Shown: piece by piece, positions 43,196 to 52,219 of the stretch
How the letters are laid out: every line of letters starts with the position of its first letter
Numbering within the stretch: the first letter of the stretch is position 1
The notes under the pieces: model-generated
The model's database searches: none
What the model was told of the DNA's origin: nothing
What the model saw: only the letters and a program-made list of their open reading frames with translations
Translations under genes and position numbers: made by a program
NCBI GenBank assembly: GCA_947478725.1
Contig: CANJWZ010000025.1
Span: 1-60,421, forward strand
DNA length: 60,421 bases
Direction: 5' to 3'
Source: Comamonadaceae bacterium
GTDB lineage: Bacteria; Pseudomonadota; Gammaproteobacteria; Burkholderiales; Burkholderiaceae_C

Positions 43196-44434
43196 ATGCT
43201 CAATATGACCACCATCGGCACGCCTTTGTCCCCCAACGCCACCAAAGTCATGCTGCTCGGCTCTGGCGAGCTGGGTAAAGAAGTCTTGATTGCGCTGCAG
43301 CGCCTCGGCGTAGAGACCATCGCGGTTGACCGGTACGACAACGCACCCGGCCAGCAGGTGGCCCACCACGCCCGCACCATCACCATGAGCGACCCCGCAC
43401 AACTCAAAGCGCTGATTGAACAAGAAAAGCCGCATTTGGTGGTGCCAGAAATTGAAGCCATCGCCACCGCCATGCTTGAAGAGCTGGAGGCCGCAGGCGC
43501 CGCCCGTGTCATTCCCACCGCCCGCGCCGCCCGCCTGACGATGGACCGCGAAGGCATTCGCCGCCTGGCCGCTGAAACCCTTGGCCTGCCCACCAGCCCC
43601 TATGTGTTTTGCGATTCGCTGGCCGAGCTGCAAGCTGCCATCGATAGCAAGATCGGCTACCCCTGTATCGTCAAACCCGTGATGAGCTCATCTGGCAAAG
43701 GCCAAAGCAAAATCGCCGGGCCAGCAGATGTCAAAACCGCCTGGGACTACGCCATGGCCGGTGGCCGTGTCCAGGGGGGCCGCGTGATTGTTGAAGGCTT
43801 TATCGACTTTGACTACGAAATCACACAACTGACAGTGCGCGCCCTGGGCGCAAGCGGTCAAGTCGAAACCCATTTTTGCGACCCGATTGGCCACATTCAA
43901 GTCAGCGGCGACTATGTCGAAAGCTGGCAGCCGCACCCCATGCGCGCCGCCGCACTGCAGCGCAGCCGCGACATTGCCAAAGCCGTCACAGACAACCTGG
44001 GTGTGGGCTTTGACGGTCAGCCCTCCGGGCTGGGCGTGTTTGGTGTTGAGCTGTTCGTCAAAGGCGACGAGGTCTGGTTCAGCGAAGTCAGCCCCCGCCC
44101 ACACGACACCGGCATGGTCACCATGTGCACGCAGGTACAAACCCAGTTTGAACTGCACGCCAGGGCCATCTTGGGCCTACCCGTCAACACCGCCCTGCGC
44201 ACCCCCGGCGCCAGCGCAGTGATCTACGGCGGAGTTGAGGCCAAAGGCATCGTGTTTGACGGCGTGGCCGACGCCCTGCGCGTGCCCAACACCGACATTC
44301 GTTTGTTCGGCAAACCAGAAAGCTTTGCCCGCCGCCGCATGGGCGTGGCGCTGGCGTTTGATGCCGATGTGCAAGTGGCGCGGGTGAATGCCAAGAAGGC
44401 GGCGGGGATGGTCAAGCCGCGGGCGGCCTCTTGA
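43196..44434 (+). CDS. purT: Formate-dependent phosphoribosylglycinamide formyltransferase PurT
   Basis: A 412-residue ATP-grasp enzyme that makes formyl-GAR from GAR, formate and ATP in purine synthesis, independent of folate. [20 protein letters not shown] opens the protein; [20 protein letters not shown] is the ATP-binding part and [20 protein letters not shown] the metal and substrate region. The start may be ATG 43196 or ATG 43205 (MTTIGTPLS). About 105 bases of its 3' end recur at 44853-44963. Confidence 0.95.
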   Translation: MLNMTTIGTPLSPNATKVMLLGSGELGKEVLIALQRLGVETIAVDRYDNAPGQQVAHHARTITMSDPAQLKALIEQEKPHLVVPEIEAIATAMLEELEAAGAARVIPTARAARLTMDREGIRRLAAETLGLPTSPYVFCDSLAELQAAIDSKIGYPCIVKPVMSSSGKGQSKIAGPADVKTAWDYAMAGGRVQGGRVIVEGFIDFDYEITQLTVRALGASGQVETHFCDPIGHIQVSGDYVESWQPHPMRAAALQRSRDIAKAVTDNLGVGFDGQPSGLGVFGVELFVKGDEVWFSEVSPRPHDTGMVTMCTQVQTQFELHARAILGLPVNTALRTPGASAVIYGGVEAKGIVFDGVADALRVPNTDIRLFGKPESFARRRMGVALAFDADVQVARVNAKKAAGMVKPRAAS

Positions 44435-44505
44435 GATTTTTATTGCATCACAAGCCTGAACCTGTTCAGGCAGCGTGAAGCTCTCCCCGCAAAACTCGCC
44501 GCAAG

Positions 44506-44622
44506 TCAGCAACTGTCACAGGCTTGGGCTGCATCGTCCAAATAAAGCGTGATGCGGGTCCTGCCCTTTACAGGCTTGACGGCTCCCCGCTTGGCGTCAG
44601 AAAAATCGTATTCAGCTTTCAT
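44506..44622 (-). pseudogene. BrnA-type antitoxin remnant
   Basis: From ATG at 44622 the frame reads MKAEYDFSDAKRGAVKPVKG then RTRITLYLDD and stops after 38 residues. This is the beginning of BrnA antitoxins (EYDFS, KRG, RITLxLDD), which are usually 80-100 residues with a ribbon-helix-helix C-terminus. That part is missing; a further frame reading VTVADLRRVLRGELHAA follows out of phase, which suggests deletion or frameshift. Its start overlaps the brnT remnant stop, as in intact brnTA pairs. Confidence 0.65.
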
Positions 44623-44836
44623 ATTGAGTGCGTTCCTTTTTTGTTGCAAGCCTTGCAGATATCAAGCGAATTTTTGGTTCACGAAGGGTGTAGCAAACCG
44701 TGACCACCCGCCCGAGCGCATCACAGCCAACCGTCAACCAGCGCGGTTCGTCTTTGTTATCCGGGTCTGGCTTTGTTAACGCATACGGGTCATCAAAGAC
44801 GGGCTCTACAACTTCAAACCGAATCCGGTGTTTTCG
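44612..44836 (-). pseudogene. BrnT-type toxin remnant, N-terminus lost
   Basis: The minus-strand frame contains FEVVEPVFDDPYALTKPDPD, RWLTVGCDALGRVVTVCYTL and IRLISARLATKKERTQYE then stop, the typical middle and end of BrnT ribonuclease toxins. An in-frame TAG directly upstream of the homologous part and the lack of a start show that it is 5'-truncated by about 15-20 codons. With the broken brnA it is an inactivated TA module lying between purT and a purT fragment. Confidence 0.72.
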
Positions 44837-44852
44837 CTAGTTCGTATCCGCT

Positions 44853-44963
44853 TTGCTCGGCAAACCAGAAAGCTTTGCCCGCCGCCGCATGGGCGTGGCG
44901 CTGGCGTTTGATGCGGATGTGGAAGTGGCGCGTGTGAACGCGAAGAAGGCCGCGGGCGGCTTG
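44853..44963 (+). pseudogene. purT 3' fragment (duplicate)
   Basis: The stretch matches purT 44303-44428 at a constant offset of 550 bases through CTCGGCAAACCAGAAAGC, GTGGCGCTGGCGTTTGATGC and AAGAAGGC, with few mismatches and a deletion of about 15 bases near the end. It is in the same orientation as purT. It codes for about the last 35 residues and cannot be active. Confidence 0.8.
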
Positions 44964-45179
44964 ATTGCAGACCTTTTTTGTGGGAGAACGGCCGGTTTGG
45001 GCCAACAGTAGACATTGGAGTGGTTGTCATAAGTGACCGCTTCGGGTGCGGCAGTCAACCCTAGACACCTGCACCAGAAAGGGGCTAGCATTGGGGCACC
45101 AAGGGCGCTGGGTGAAGGTAGGTTACGGTTGGCGACCCAACTTGTTCGATTAGGGCTACAACCGGCAGGAGACAAGTCT
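44964..45179. other. Non-coding debris
   Basis: No gene recognised between the purT fragment and the gluconolactonase-like remnant. Confidence 0.45.
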
Positions 45180-45507
45180 ATGCAGGAACTCGCGAACGGC
45201 CTTCTTTTCCCCGAGGGCCCGACTTGGTTGGGTGATGGCAGCCTGATAGTGGTTGAGATCGCCGCAGGCCGCCTGACGCGGATCGAGCAGGACATCTACC
45301 CGCTGGAAATGCCCAACGGCATCGCGCTGTCGCCCGACGAGAAGACGCTGGTGCTGGTGGACACCGGACGGCAAGCGCGCGGTGGCTCTCAGCGAAGACC
45401 CGGCACTGATTGCCGCCATGGAACAGACCGAGTGGGTTGGTCGCACCGTGAACATCGCAGAAAACCTTGTAACAGGTTCACCTGATGAAACCAACTTTCG
45501 CCCTTAG
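45180..45507 (+). pseudogene. SMP-30/gluconolactonase-like remnant joined to an unrelated tail
   Basis: From ATG 45180, behind CAGGAGA, the frame gives ELANGLLFPEGPTWLGDGSL and IVVEIAAGRLTRIE, then jumps to EMPNGIALSPDEKTLVLVDT, which are two non-adjacent parts of an SMP-30/gluconolactonase beta propeller, so an internal deletion is evident. At about 45367 the coding similarity shifts frame to a tail of 46 codons (ALSEDPALIAAMEQTEWVGR, TVNIAENLVTGSPDETNFRP, stop at 45507) that I cannot assign. The whole is non-functional debris. Confidence 0.6.
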
Positions 45508-45590
45508 CCCGCACAGGTCTATCTTAAAGGATTAAAGAGGCATAGGATTAAATTACTGACGTAGACAGCTCACCACCTAAAGGAGACAAC

Positions 45591-46769
45591 ATGAAATTCA
45601 AAGCACGTCTGGCCGCCGCCGCGGCATTTTTATCGATGAGCCTTGTGGCCCAGGCTCAGGCGCAAACTGGTCCGATCCGTTTCGGATGGATGGCGTCGCT
45701 GACCGGGCCCCTGGCCACTGCGGCCATCGGTATCAACGCCGGCGTTCAGTTCGCGGTCGACGAGATCAATGCAGCCGGCGGCATCAATGGTCGCAAAATC
45801 GAGCTGTTGACACGCGACACGGCGGGTGACCCCAACAAGGCGGCGACCTTCGCCCAGCAATTGGTGCTGGCCGACAAGGTGGACTTTATCCTTGGTCCGG
45901 TCAACTCGGGTGAAGCGCTGGCGACCGTGCCGCTGGTGGCGCGCTCGGGCACGCCCAATATCGTTATCAGCGCAGTTGAGGAATGCATCGACCCAGTGAA
46001 ATACCCACGCGCCTTTCGCGTCATCAACACGACCGGCCAATGGATCACAGCCGCCGACGATTACGTTGTGAAATCGATGAAGCGCACCAAAGTGGCCCTA
46101 ATAGGCGACACCACCGGCTACGGAACGGTCAGCGTGCGTAATGCCACAGAAGACTTAGCCAAGCGCGGGCTCAAGCCTGTGTACACCGTGCTGATCGACC
46201 CCAACAAGACTGACCTGTCGGACGAGATTGCCAAGGCGCGCGCTGCCGGTGCTGATGTGATCATGCCCTGGTCGGCCGCCACCGGCGTCTTGGCGCGGCT
46301 ACTCAATGCGCGCGGCGATGCAGGCTGGGATGTTCCGGTGATCGGTCACCCTTCCCTGATGGCTCTCCCGATCAAGCAACTTCTGAACAAGCCGAGCTAC
46401 TGGGACAATGTCTATGGATCCAGCTATGTCTCCACATCGTTTGATGCCGGCGGCAAGTTGCCGGAACGTACGCAGGCGCTGGTGGACAAGATCCGTCCGA
46501 AGCTGGGCGGCAAGGACATCGACATTCTGTTTTGGTGGATCGCGCTGGGTTACGACGCAGTCAAGCTGGCCGAGCACGGCGTGCGCAAGGCCGGCTCCAC
46601 CGACGCAGCCGCGATCCAGAAGGCGCTAGAGACCACGGTCGACTTCAAGGCGGTTCTGTCCACCTTGAGCTACGGGCCCGGCAAACGCGATGGTTTCCCC
46701 GATAACAACATGGCCATCGTGTTTGCTAATACCTTCAAGGATGGCAACTTCCGCCTGGCCCCGAAGTGA
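45591..46769 (+). CDS. Liv-type ABC transporter substrate-binding protein
   Basis: A 392-residue periplasmic binding protein of the branched-chain amino acid type. It has a signal peptide (MKFKARLAAAAAFLSMSLVA, cleavage near AQAQ). The mature part starts TGPIRFGWMASLTGPLATAA and has GINAGVQFAVDEINAAGGIN and AVEECIDPVKYPRAFRVINT. It begins a tight five-gene importer operon behind a good AAAGGAGA. Family members in catabolic clusters often bind aromatic or cyclic acids rather than amino acids, so the ligand is open. Confidence 0.93.
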   Translation: MKFKARLAAAAAFLSMSLVAQAQAQTGPIRFGWMASLTGPLATAAIGINAGVQFAVDEINAAGGINGRKIELLTRDTAGDPNKAATFAQQLVLADKVDFILGPVNSGEALATVPLVARSGTPNIVISAVEECIDPVKYPRAFRVINTTGQWITAADDYVVKSMKRTKVALIGDTTGYGTVSVRNATEDLAKRGLKPVYTVLIDPNKTDLSDEIAKARAAGADVIMPWSAATGVLARLLNARGDAGWDVPVIGHPSLMALPIKQLLNKPSYWDNVYGSSYVSTSFDAGGKLPERTQALVDKIRPKLGGKDIDILFWWIALGYDAVKLAEHGVRKAGSTDAAAIQKALETTVDFKAVLSTLSYGPGKRDGFPDNNMAIVFANTFKDGNFRLAPK

Positions 46770-46783
46770 TTTGACGGCAAGCC

Positions 46784-47644
46784 ATGCTGAACACGCTCGT
46801 CACAGGCCTTGCGACTGGGGCCTTGTATGCCATTGTCGCGATGGTCTTCAACATCATGTTCTCCACCTCCAAGGTGCTGTCGCTGACCACAGGCCACACG
46901 GCAATGCTGGGCGGCGTCTTTGGGGCCTGGATGATCACGGGCCTTGGGCTGACATGGTGGCTCGCTTTGCCAATGACCTTGCTGGCCGGCGCGGTGTTCG
47001 GCTGGCTGACTGAAACCATTGCAATCCGCCGCGTGCTGGCGTCCGGTGATGACCACCTGTGGGTGCTCAGCACCCTGGCACTGGGCACCATCGTGCAGCA
47101 CCTCATGGCGTTGTGGTGGGGCACCGAGCCTAAACCGTTTCCGCGTCTTATCACGCAAGACTTCTCAGCCGGCCCATGGGATCAGAAATACTGGTTGCCG
47201 ATGGCGCTGGCCGCTGCCGTGGCCACCGGGCTGGCACTGTTTTACAAACGCACCATGCTGGGCCGAGTGTTCACAGCCGTGTCGGAAGACCCGTTCGCCG
47301 CTCGGGCTCGCGGCATTGCGGTGGAGCGTGTGCGCGCCTTGTCCTTTGCCATGGCCGGGGCGCTGGGTGCCCTGGCGGGTTTTGCAGCCGGGCAATTGAC
47401 TTATGCATTTTTTGCCCTTGGCATGTGGCTTACGCTGTCCGGTTTCATCGCACTGGCCGCGGGTGGCCTGGGCAGTAACTTGGGCGCCCTGGTTGGCGGA
47501 GTGCTGCTGGGCCTGCTGAGCGCCTTTGGCACCTACTTCTTCGGTGCCGAGTACCAGCAGACCGTGTCTGTCGGGATTTTGTTGTTGGTGTTGCTGGTCA
47601 AGCCGGCTGGCCTGTTCGGGAAAAGCGTGGTTCGATCGGTATGA
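46784..47644 (+). CDS. Liv-type ABC transporter permease (LivH-like)
   Basis: A 286-residue polytopic membrane protein: MLNTLVTGLATGALYAIVAM opens it, the loop ERVRALSFAMAGALGALAGF is the LivH coupling region, and FIALAAGGLGSNLGALVGGV is typical near the end. It overlaps the next permease gene by 4 bp and lies 14 bases after the binding-protein gene. Confidence 0.93.
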   Translation: MLNTLVTGLATGALYAIVAMVFNIMFSTSKVLSLTTGHTAMLGGVFGAWMITGLGLTWWLALPMTLLAGAVFGWLTETIAIRRVLASGDDHLWVLSTLALGTIVQHLMALWWGTEPKPFPRLITQDFSAGPWDQKYWLPMALAAAVATGLALFYKRTMLGRVFTAVSEDPFAARARGIAVERVRALSFAMAGALGALAGFAAGQLTYAFFALGMWLTLSGFIALAAGGLGSNLGALVGGVLLGLLSAFGTYFFGAEYQQTVSVGILLLVLLVKPAGLFGKSVVRSV

Positions 47645-48705
47645 CTACACGCACTTCAATGCCGGACCAAGTGGGCCGTTCCACCGTCGCCAGCGCAGGC
47701 GCTTCAGGCAAAGTCCGCAAGCTGGTGACCCGGGCTGCCCCTCTGCTCAGCTTGGCCCTGCCCTTTCTGGTGACCAACCAGTACCAGTTGCATGTGCTGA
47801 CCCTGATCGGTATCTATTGGATTCTTGTGGCAGGTCTGAACCTGGTGGTGGGCTATGCCGGCCAGCTGTCAGTAGGCCATGTGGGCTTGCTGGCCATCGG
47901 GGCATACACGCTAGTCATTTTGAACGGACGCCTAGGTGTGGATCCGTTGCTGGCCATGGCAATCGCTGGCGCCATCGGCGGCTTGTGCGGCCTGGTGCTG
48001 GGTTTGCCATCGCTGCGGCTACCTGGTTTTTACTTCGCTATGGTCACGCTAGCGTTCTCGCTCATCGTTACGGAACTGCTGGTGGCGCAAAACCGCTGGA
48101 CAGGTGGCGGCGCCGGTATGTCTGCTCCCTTGTTCGGCCGCCCGTTCGAGACGCCACAGGGTTTCTATTTTCTAGTGGCTGGTGTCGGCCTCGTGGTCAC
48201 ATGGCTGGCCTGGAACATCAGCCGTGGCATGCGGGGCAGAGCGTTGATTGCGCTACGCGACAGCGAGGTGGCGGCAACGGCGGTCGGTATTCCGGTGTTC
48301 CGTCTCAAGCTGGTCGTTTTCAGCTTCAGCGGCGTCACCGCCGGCATCGCGGGCGCGCTGTTCGCGTCACTGCAAAGCTACATCACACCGGAAGCCTTTT
48401 TGTTCGAGTTGGGCATGTTTTTCTTCATCTGCATCATCATCGGCGGTCGCGGAAATATCATCGGTCCGTTTCTGGGCACAGCCTTGTTGACCATGTTGCC
48501 CGAGATTGCGGCGCCTCTGGCCAAGATGGGCAACCTCCTGTATGGGCTGTTGCTGCTGGCCGTCGTGTTGACCGTGCCAAAGGGCTTCGGCAGTCTCATC
48601 TCCAATTACGTGGAGCGCCGGCGCGGCCGGCGCAGTGCGCCACCGCTGGTGCCTGATGTCAAGCGCCTGGCTGCTGCCATTCACCAACCTGAGACGCTGA
48701 CATGA
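47641..48705 (+). CDS. Liv-type ABC transporter permease (LivM-like)
   Basis: A 354-residue membrane protein with LVAGLNLVVGYAGQLSVGHV, the EAA-like loop RGRALIALRDSEVAATAVGI, and FFFICIIIGGRGNIIGPFLG. The N-terminal 35 residues (MPDQVGRSTVASAGASGKVR) are hydrophilic. The basic tail (NYVERRRGRRS) is cytoplasmic. It overlaps both neighbours by 4 bp. Confidence 0.93.
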   Translation: MTTRTSMPDQVGRSTVASAGASGKVRKLVTRAAPLLSLALPFLVTNQYQLHVLTLIGIYWILVAGLNLVVGYAGQLSVGHVGLLAIGAYTLVILNGRLGVDPLLAMAIAGAIGGLCGLVLGLPSLRLPGFYFAMVTLAFSLIVTELLVAQNRWTGGGAGMSAPLFGRPFETPQGFYFLVAGVGLVVTWLAWNISRGMRGRALIALRDSEVAATAVGIPVFRLKLVVFSFSGVTAGIAGALFASLQSYITPEAFLFELGMFFFICIIIGGRGNIIGPFLGTALLTMLPEIAAPLAKMGNLLYGLLLLAVVLTVPKGFGSLISNYVERRRGRRSAPPLVPDVKRLAAAIHQPETLT

Positions 48706-49457
48706 CGGTTCTTTCTGCGTCTGGAGTAAGTAAACATTTTGGTGGTGTCGCGGCGCTCTCCGACGTGTCATTGACATTGCGCCCTGGTGAGATTCAGGGC
48801 CTGATCGGTCCCAATGGCAGTGGCAAGACCACCATGCTCAACGTGCTGACCGGTTATTACCCAATCGATGCCGGCAGTTTGCATTTGGGGGACGAAAACC
48901 TGACCGCTGCGTCGGTGCAGCGGCGCGCCTACGCAGGGATTGCCCGTACCTTTCAAACTCCACGCATCTTGCCCACACTGAAGGTGCTCGACAACGTCAT
49001 GCTGGGTGGCTGGCGCGATGCGCGTGCAGGCCTGTGGACCAACATGCTGGCGTTGCCGGGCATGTGGGCTGAGGAAAGGCAACTGACCGAACGTGCCTGT
49101 GAGCTGCTGGCTGGTGTTGGCCTTGCACACGCCATCCACCAGCTTGCTGACGTACTGGAGCATGGTGAACAGCGCTTTCTAGAAATTGCCCGGGCGCTGG
49201 CTGCCCGGCCGCGATTTGTGCTGCTTGACGAGCCAGCTGGCGGACTCACCGGTAATGAAATCGACAGCCTAGGCGAGTTGCTGATCGCCATCAAGTCCTG
49301 CGGAATCGGTGTCCTGTTGGTGGAACACCATACTGATTTTGTGTTCCGTGTCTGTGACCGTGTCACTGCCATCGACTTTGGCCGTGTCATCGCCAGTGGT
49401 ACGCCAGAGGAAGTGCGCAACAACAAAGAAGTCGTGAGGGTCTACCTTGGAGCTTGA
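48702..49457 (+). CDS. Liv-type ABC transporter ATPase (LivG-like)
   Basis: A 251-residue ATPase. Walker A is GPNGSGKTT, the signature LEHGEQRFLEIARALAARP has the LivG-style ...HGEQR form, and Walker B is FVLLDEPAGGLTGNE. GIARTFQTPRILPTLKVLDN is the Q-loop region. It overlaps the LivM-like gene by 4 bp. Confidence 0.94.
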   Translation: MTVLSASGVSKHFGGVAALSDVSLTLRPGEIQGLIGPNGSGKTTMLNVLTGYYPIDAGSLHLGDENLTAASVQRRAYAGIARTFQTPRILPTLKVLDNVMLGGWRDARAGLWTNMLALPGMWAEERQLTERACELLAGVGLAHAIHQLADVLEHGEQRFLEIARALAARPRFVLLDEPAGGLTGNEIDSLGELLIAIKSCGIGVLLVEHHTDFVFRVCDRVTAIDFGRVIASGTPEEVRNNKEVVRVYLGA

Positions 49458-49461
49458 AGCC

Positions 49462-50238
49462 ATGAAGTCTGAACCGGCCAACAGTGCCCTCATACCCAGG
49501 AAGGTGCGCAATGGCGATGTGGTCTTGCGCGTTAAAGACCTGGTGGTCGGTTACGGCAAGGCTGAAGTGGTTCACGGCGTTTCGTTCGAGGTGTGTGCCG
49601 GTGAATTTGTGGTCATTCTGGGGCGCAATGGCGCAGGAAAAAGCACCACCTTGCGTGCCGTTTCGGCGCTGATTCCCAAACGCGCCGGTCAGGTCGAGTT
49701 CTACGGCGAAGACCTGAGCCATGCCAAGTCGATGCACCTCGTAGAGGCGGGTCTGGTTCATGTGCTGGAAGGACACCGTGTTTTTCAAGCTCTGACGGTG
49801 GAAGAAAATCTCTTGATGGGTACCTGGGCTACGCCTAAGCGCGGCGACCGCTCTGGCCTCGACCGCATCTACACCTTGTTCCCCGAATTGGCCCAAAAGC
49901 GTGACCATCTGGCCTCGCGCCTGTCCGGAGGCCAGCAGCAAATTCTTGCGGTCGCCACCGGCGTGATCGCGCAGCCGCGCCTGTTGGTACTTGATGAGCC
50001 GTCGGCGGGTCTTGCACCCCTGGTCATTTTGCGAATTCTCGAAGCCGTAGCCGCGTTGTGCCGCGAGGGCATGGCCATCTTGCTGGTCGAGCAAATGGTC
50101 GAGACCGCGCTGCGTTTTGCCGACTATGGCTACTTAATCGAGACCGGCCGAATCGCCGACGCTGGCCATGCTGATGAAATTCTCGCCAGCGATGCGCTTA
50201 GCCGCGTCTACCTCGGTCGCAACGCTGCAACCCATTAA
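49462..50238 (+). CDS. Liv-type ABC transporter ATPase (LivF-like)
   Basis: A 258-residue ATPase with Walker A GRNGAGKST, signature LSGGQQQILAVATGVIAQP and Walker B LLVLDEPSAGLAPLV. HVLEGHRVFQALTVEENLLM is the LivF Q-loop region. ATG 49462 is preferred; a TTG at 49447 overlapping the livG stop would add five residues. With the preceding four genes it completes an importer. Confidence 0.93.
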   Translation: MKSEPANSALIPRKVRNGDVVLRVKDLVVGYGKAEVVHGVSFEVCAGEFVVILGRNGAGKSTTLRAVSALIPKRAGQVEFYGEDLSHAKSMHLVEAGLVHVLEGHRVFQALTVEENLLMGTWATPKRGDRSGLDRIYTLFPELAQKRDHLASRLSGGQQQILAVATGVIAQPRLLVLDEPSAGLAPLVILRILEAVAALCREGMAILLVEQMVETALRFADYGYLIETGRIADAGHADEILASDALSRVYLGRNAATH

Positions 50239-50249
50239 CAATTTGCCGA

Positions 50250-50261
50250 GAAAGTACTTTC
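50250..50261. promoter_or_regulatory. 12-bp palindrome GAAAGTACTTTC before the cyclase gene
   Basis: The sequence is perfectly symmetric and ends one base before the cyclase ATG at 50263, so it covers the ribosome-binding position. IclR-family operators commonly have GAAA...TTTC symmetry, and an IclR gene follows. No second copy is seen upstream of the importer, so the link is tentative. Confidence 0.3.
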
Positions 50262-50262
50262 C

Positions 50263-51342
50263 ATGACCACTGCCGTGACCCCGAAAACTACCGCCAGCAC
50301 GCGCTGGAAGCACCGCCCGCCGGGATCGAACTGGGGTGACTTCGGCCCCAATGATCAGATAGGTCGTCTCAATCTGCTGACGCCGCAGCGGGTGCGGGAA
50401 GGTGTGGCCGAGGTGCATGAGGGCCTGACGTTTTGCCTGAGCCTGCCACTGGACTATCCCGGCGGCAACCTGCTCAACCCGCGCCGCCATCCGCCAGTGC
50501 TCCGCCCAACAGTGCGCAATGGCAAGGTTAATTACAACTACCGCCTAGCCGACGATAACCCGCTTTTTACTGACCTGCTCAGTGACGATGCGGTCATTCT
50601 GCACACCCAATATTCGACCCAGTGGGATGCGCTATGCCACGTCGGGCAGCTGTTTGATGCCGACGGCGACGGAACGCCCGAGCCGCGCTATTACAACGGC
50701 TTCAGACCCGGCTATGACGTCGAAGGCCCGATCGACGTGAGCGACGCCGGCGCCGTGGGTACTGTGCCTGCCAAGAATACGGCCTACGCCCGCGCACTGG
50801 GCATTGAGAATATGGCGGCCGCCTGCGTGCAGGGCCGTGGCGTGATGATCGATCTGCATGCTCACTTCGGCGATGCGCACACCTACGTCGGCTACGATAA
50901 GCTGATGCGGGTGATGGAGGCCGACAAGGTCACAGTGGAGCCGGGCGACATGGTATGCCTGCATACGGGCTTTGGACAGATGATCATGGACATGAAGCGC
51001 CAGCCCGACTCGCACCGGCTCGAGAACAGTTGTACGGTACTGGACGGGCGCGACGAGCGACTGCTCCAATGGGTGACGGAAAGCCAGCTGTCGGTGCTGG
51101 TCGCGGACAACTATGCCGTGGAAGGCATGCCGGCCGCGGAGGGTGTGGGCAACTGCGCCATGGTGCCGCTGCATGAGCTGTGTCTTTTCAAGCTGGGTGT
51201 GCACCTGGGTGAGCTGTGGTACCTGACGCCGCTAGCGAACTGGTTGCGTGCGCACAAGCGCTCGCGTTTTTTGCTCACCGCGCCGCCACTGCGCTTGCCG
51301 GGTGCTGTGGGTTCACCAGTGACACCCATCGCGACGGTGTGA
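50263..51342 (+). CDS. Cyclase-family (KynB-like) metal-dependent hydrolase
   Basis: A 359-residue member of the cyclase family (PF04199), which includes kynurenine formamidase and isatin hydrolase. The usual HxGTHxDxxxH metal motif appears as QYSTQWDALCH (Q116, Q120, D122, H126), so two His positions are Gln; this variant also occurs in a fungal-type branch of the family. MVCLHTGFGQMIMDM and VADNYAVEGMPAAEG are conserved later parts. It probably opens a ring amide, lactone or similar bond in the pathway. It follows the importer with 24 bases between. Confidence 0.85.
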   Translation: MTTAVTPKTTASTRWKHRPPGSNWGDFGPNDQIGRLNLLTPQRVREGVAEVHEGLTFCLSLPLDYPGGNLLNPRRHPPVLRPTVRNGKVNYNYRLADDNPLFTDLLSDDAVILHTQYSTQWDALCHVGQLFDADGDGTPEPRYYNGFRPGYDVEGPIDVSDAGAVGTVPAKNTAYARALGIENMAAACVQGRGVMIDLHAHFGDAHTYVGYDKLMRVMEADKVTVEPGDMVCLHTGFGQMIMDMKRQPDSHRLENSCTVLDGRDERLLQWVTESQLSVLVADNYAVEGMPAAEGVGNCAMVPLHELCLFKLGVHLGELWYLTPLANWLRAHKRSRFLLTAPPLRLPGAVGSPVTPIATV

Positions 51343-51397
51343 TGCCAGCCGCGTGTGCGATAGGCGGTTCAATGTTGTCTGCTTGCAGGAGTACGCG

Positions 51398-52219
51398 ATG
51401 AATACTTCGACTTCTTCCGGTTTGAGTTCGGTGCAAAAGGCCTGTCGTATTTTAGCGACGCTGTCAGACCCGGGGCCGCATCGTTTGTCAAACATTGTTG
51501 GCAACACCAGCATCAACAAGGCCACCGCACTGCGTCTGCTGGGCACGTTGATTGACGAAGGTTTTGTCACGCGTAGCCCCGATGACAAAAATTATTCGTT
51601 GGGTAATGAGGCGCTGGTGATGCGAGCTGCCGTGCCGCGGCGCACGCAGTTTCCCGAGTGCGCACGCGAGAGCCTGGTGCGGCTAGCCGAGATATCTGGT
51701 GACGTCGCCTGTTTGTCTATTTCCTGTGGCAGTCACGCGGTTTGTATCGCTCGCGAGGAGGGTAGCTTTCCGCTGCGCGCAAATTACCTGCACATCGGTC
51801 GTCGCCTGCCGCTGGGTGTGGGTAGCGGGGCACTGGCCATTCTGGGATGGTTGCCGGATGAGGAGATAGCTTACATCATGGAGCTTAACCGCAAGGCGCT
51901 GGAACGCTTTCCGCTTGTCAACGCCGATCTCATCCTGCGAGAGATACGTGCCGCTCGGGAGCGCGGCTACGTGTTGGTCTCCAATGTGGTGTGCGAGGGC
52001 ACTGGAGGCATTGCCGTGCCGATTCTGGATGAACACAACCGCCCGATTGCGGCGCTCAGCTCGACTGCGTTGTCGACCCGTCTGGTAACGCGCCAGGACA
52101 TGCTGGCCAACCTGTTGCGTAGCGAGGCGCGACTGATACAAGACAGTCTGCGCTGGCGTGCGTCGCCCTTCGTGGCAAGCACGGTCAAAGCCGTCGAGGT
52201 TGCCGATGCCGACGCATGA
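51398..52219 (+). CDS. IclR-family transcriptional regulator
   Basis: A 273-residue regulator with an N-terminal winged helix (SVQKACRILATLSDPGPHRL, NKATALRLLGTLIDEGFVTR, about residues 10-60) and a C-terminal GAF-like effector domain (GVGSGALAILGWLPDEEIAY, GTGGIAVPILDEHNRPIAAL). ATG 51398 is chosen over a GTG at 51353. It sits inside the plus-strand cluster rather than divergent, and its 3' end overlaps the reductase start by 14 bp. It likely controls the cluster. Confidence 0.9.
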   Translation: MNTSTSSGLSSVQKACRILATLSDPGPHRLSNIVGNTSINKATALRLLGTLIDEGFVTRSPDDKNYSLGNEALVMRAAVPRRTQFPECARESLVRLAEISGDVACLSISCGSHAVCIAREEGSFPLRANYLHIGRRLPLGVGSGALAILGWLPDEEIAYIMELNRKALERFPLVNADLILREIRAARERGYVLVSNVVCEGTGGIAVPILDEHNRPIAALSSTALSTRLVTRQDMLANLLRSEARLIQDSLRWRASPFVASTVKAVEVADADA

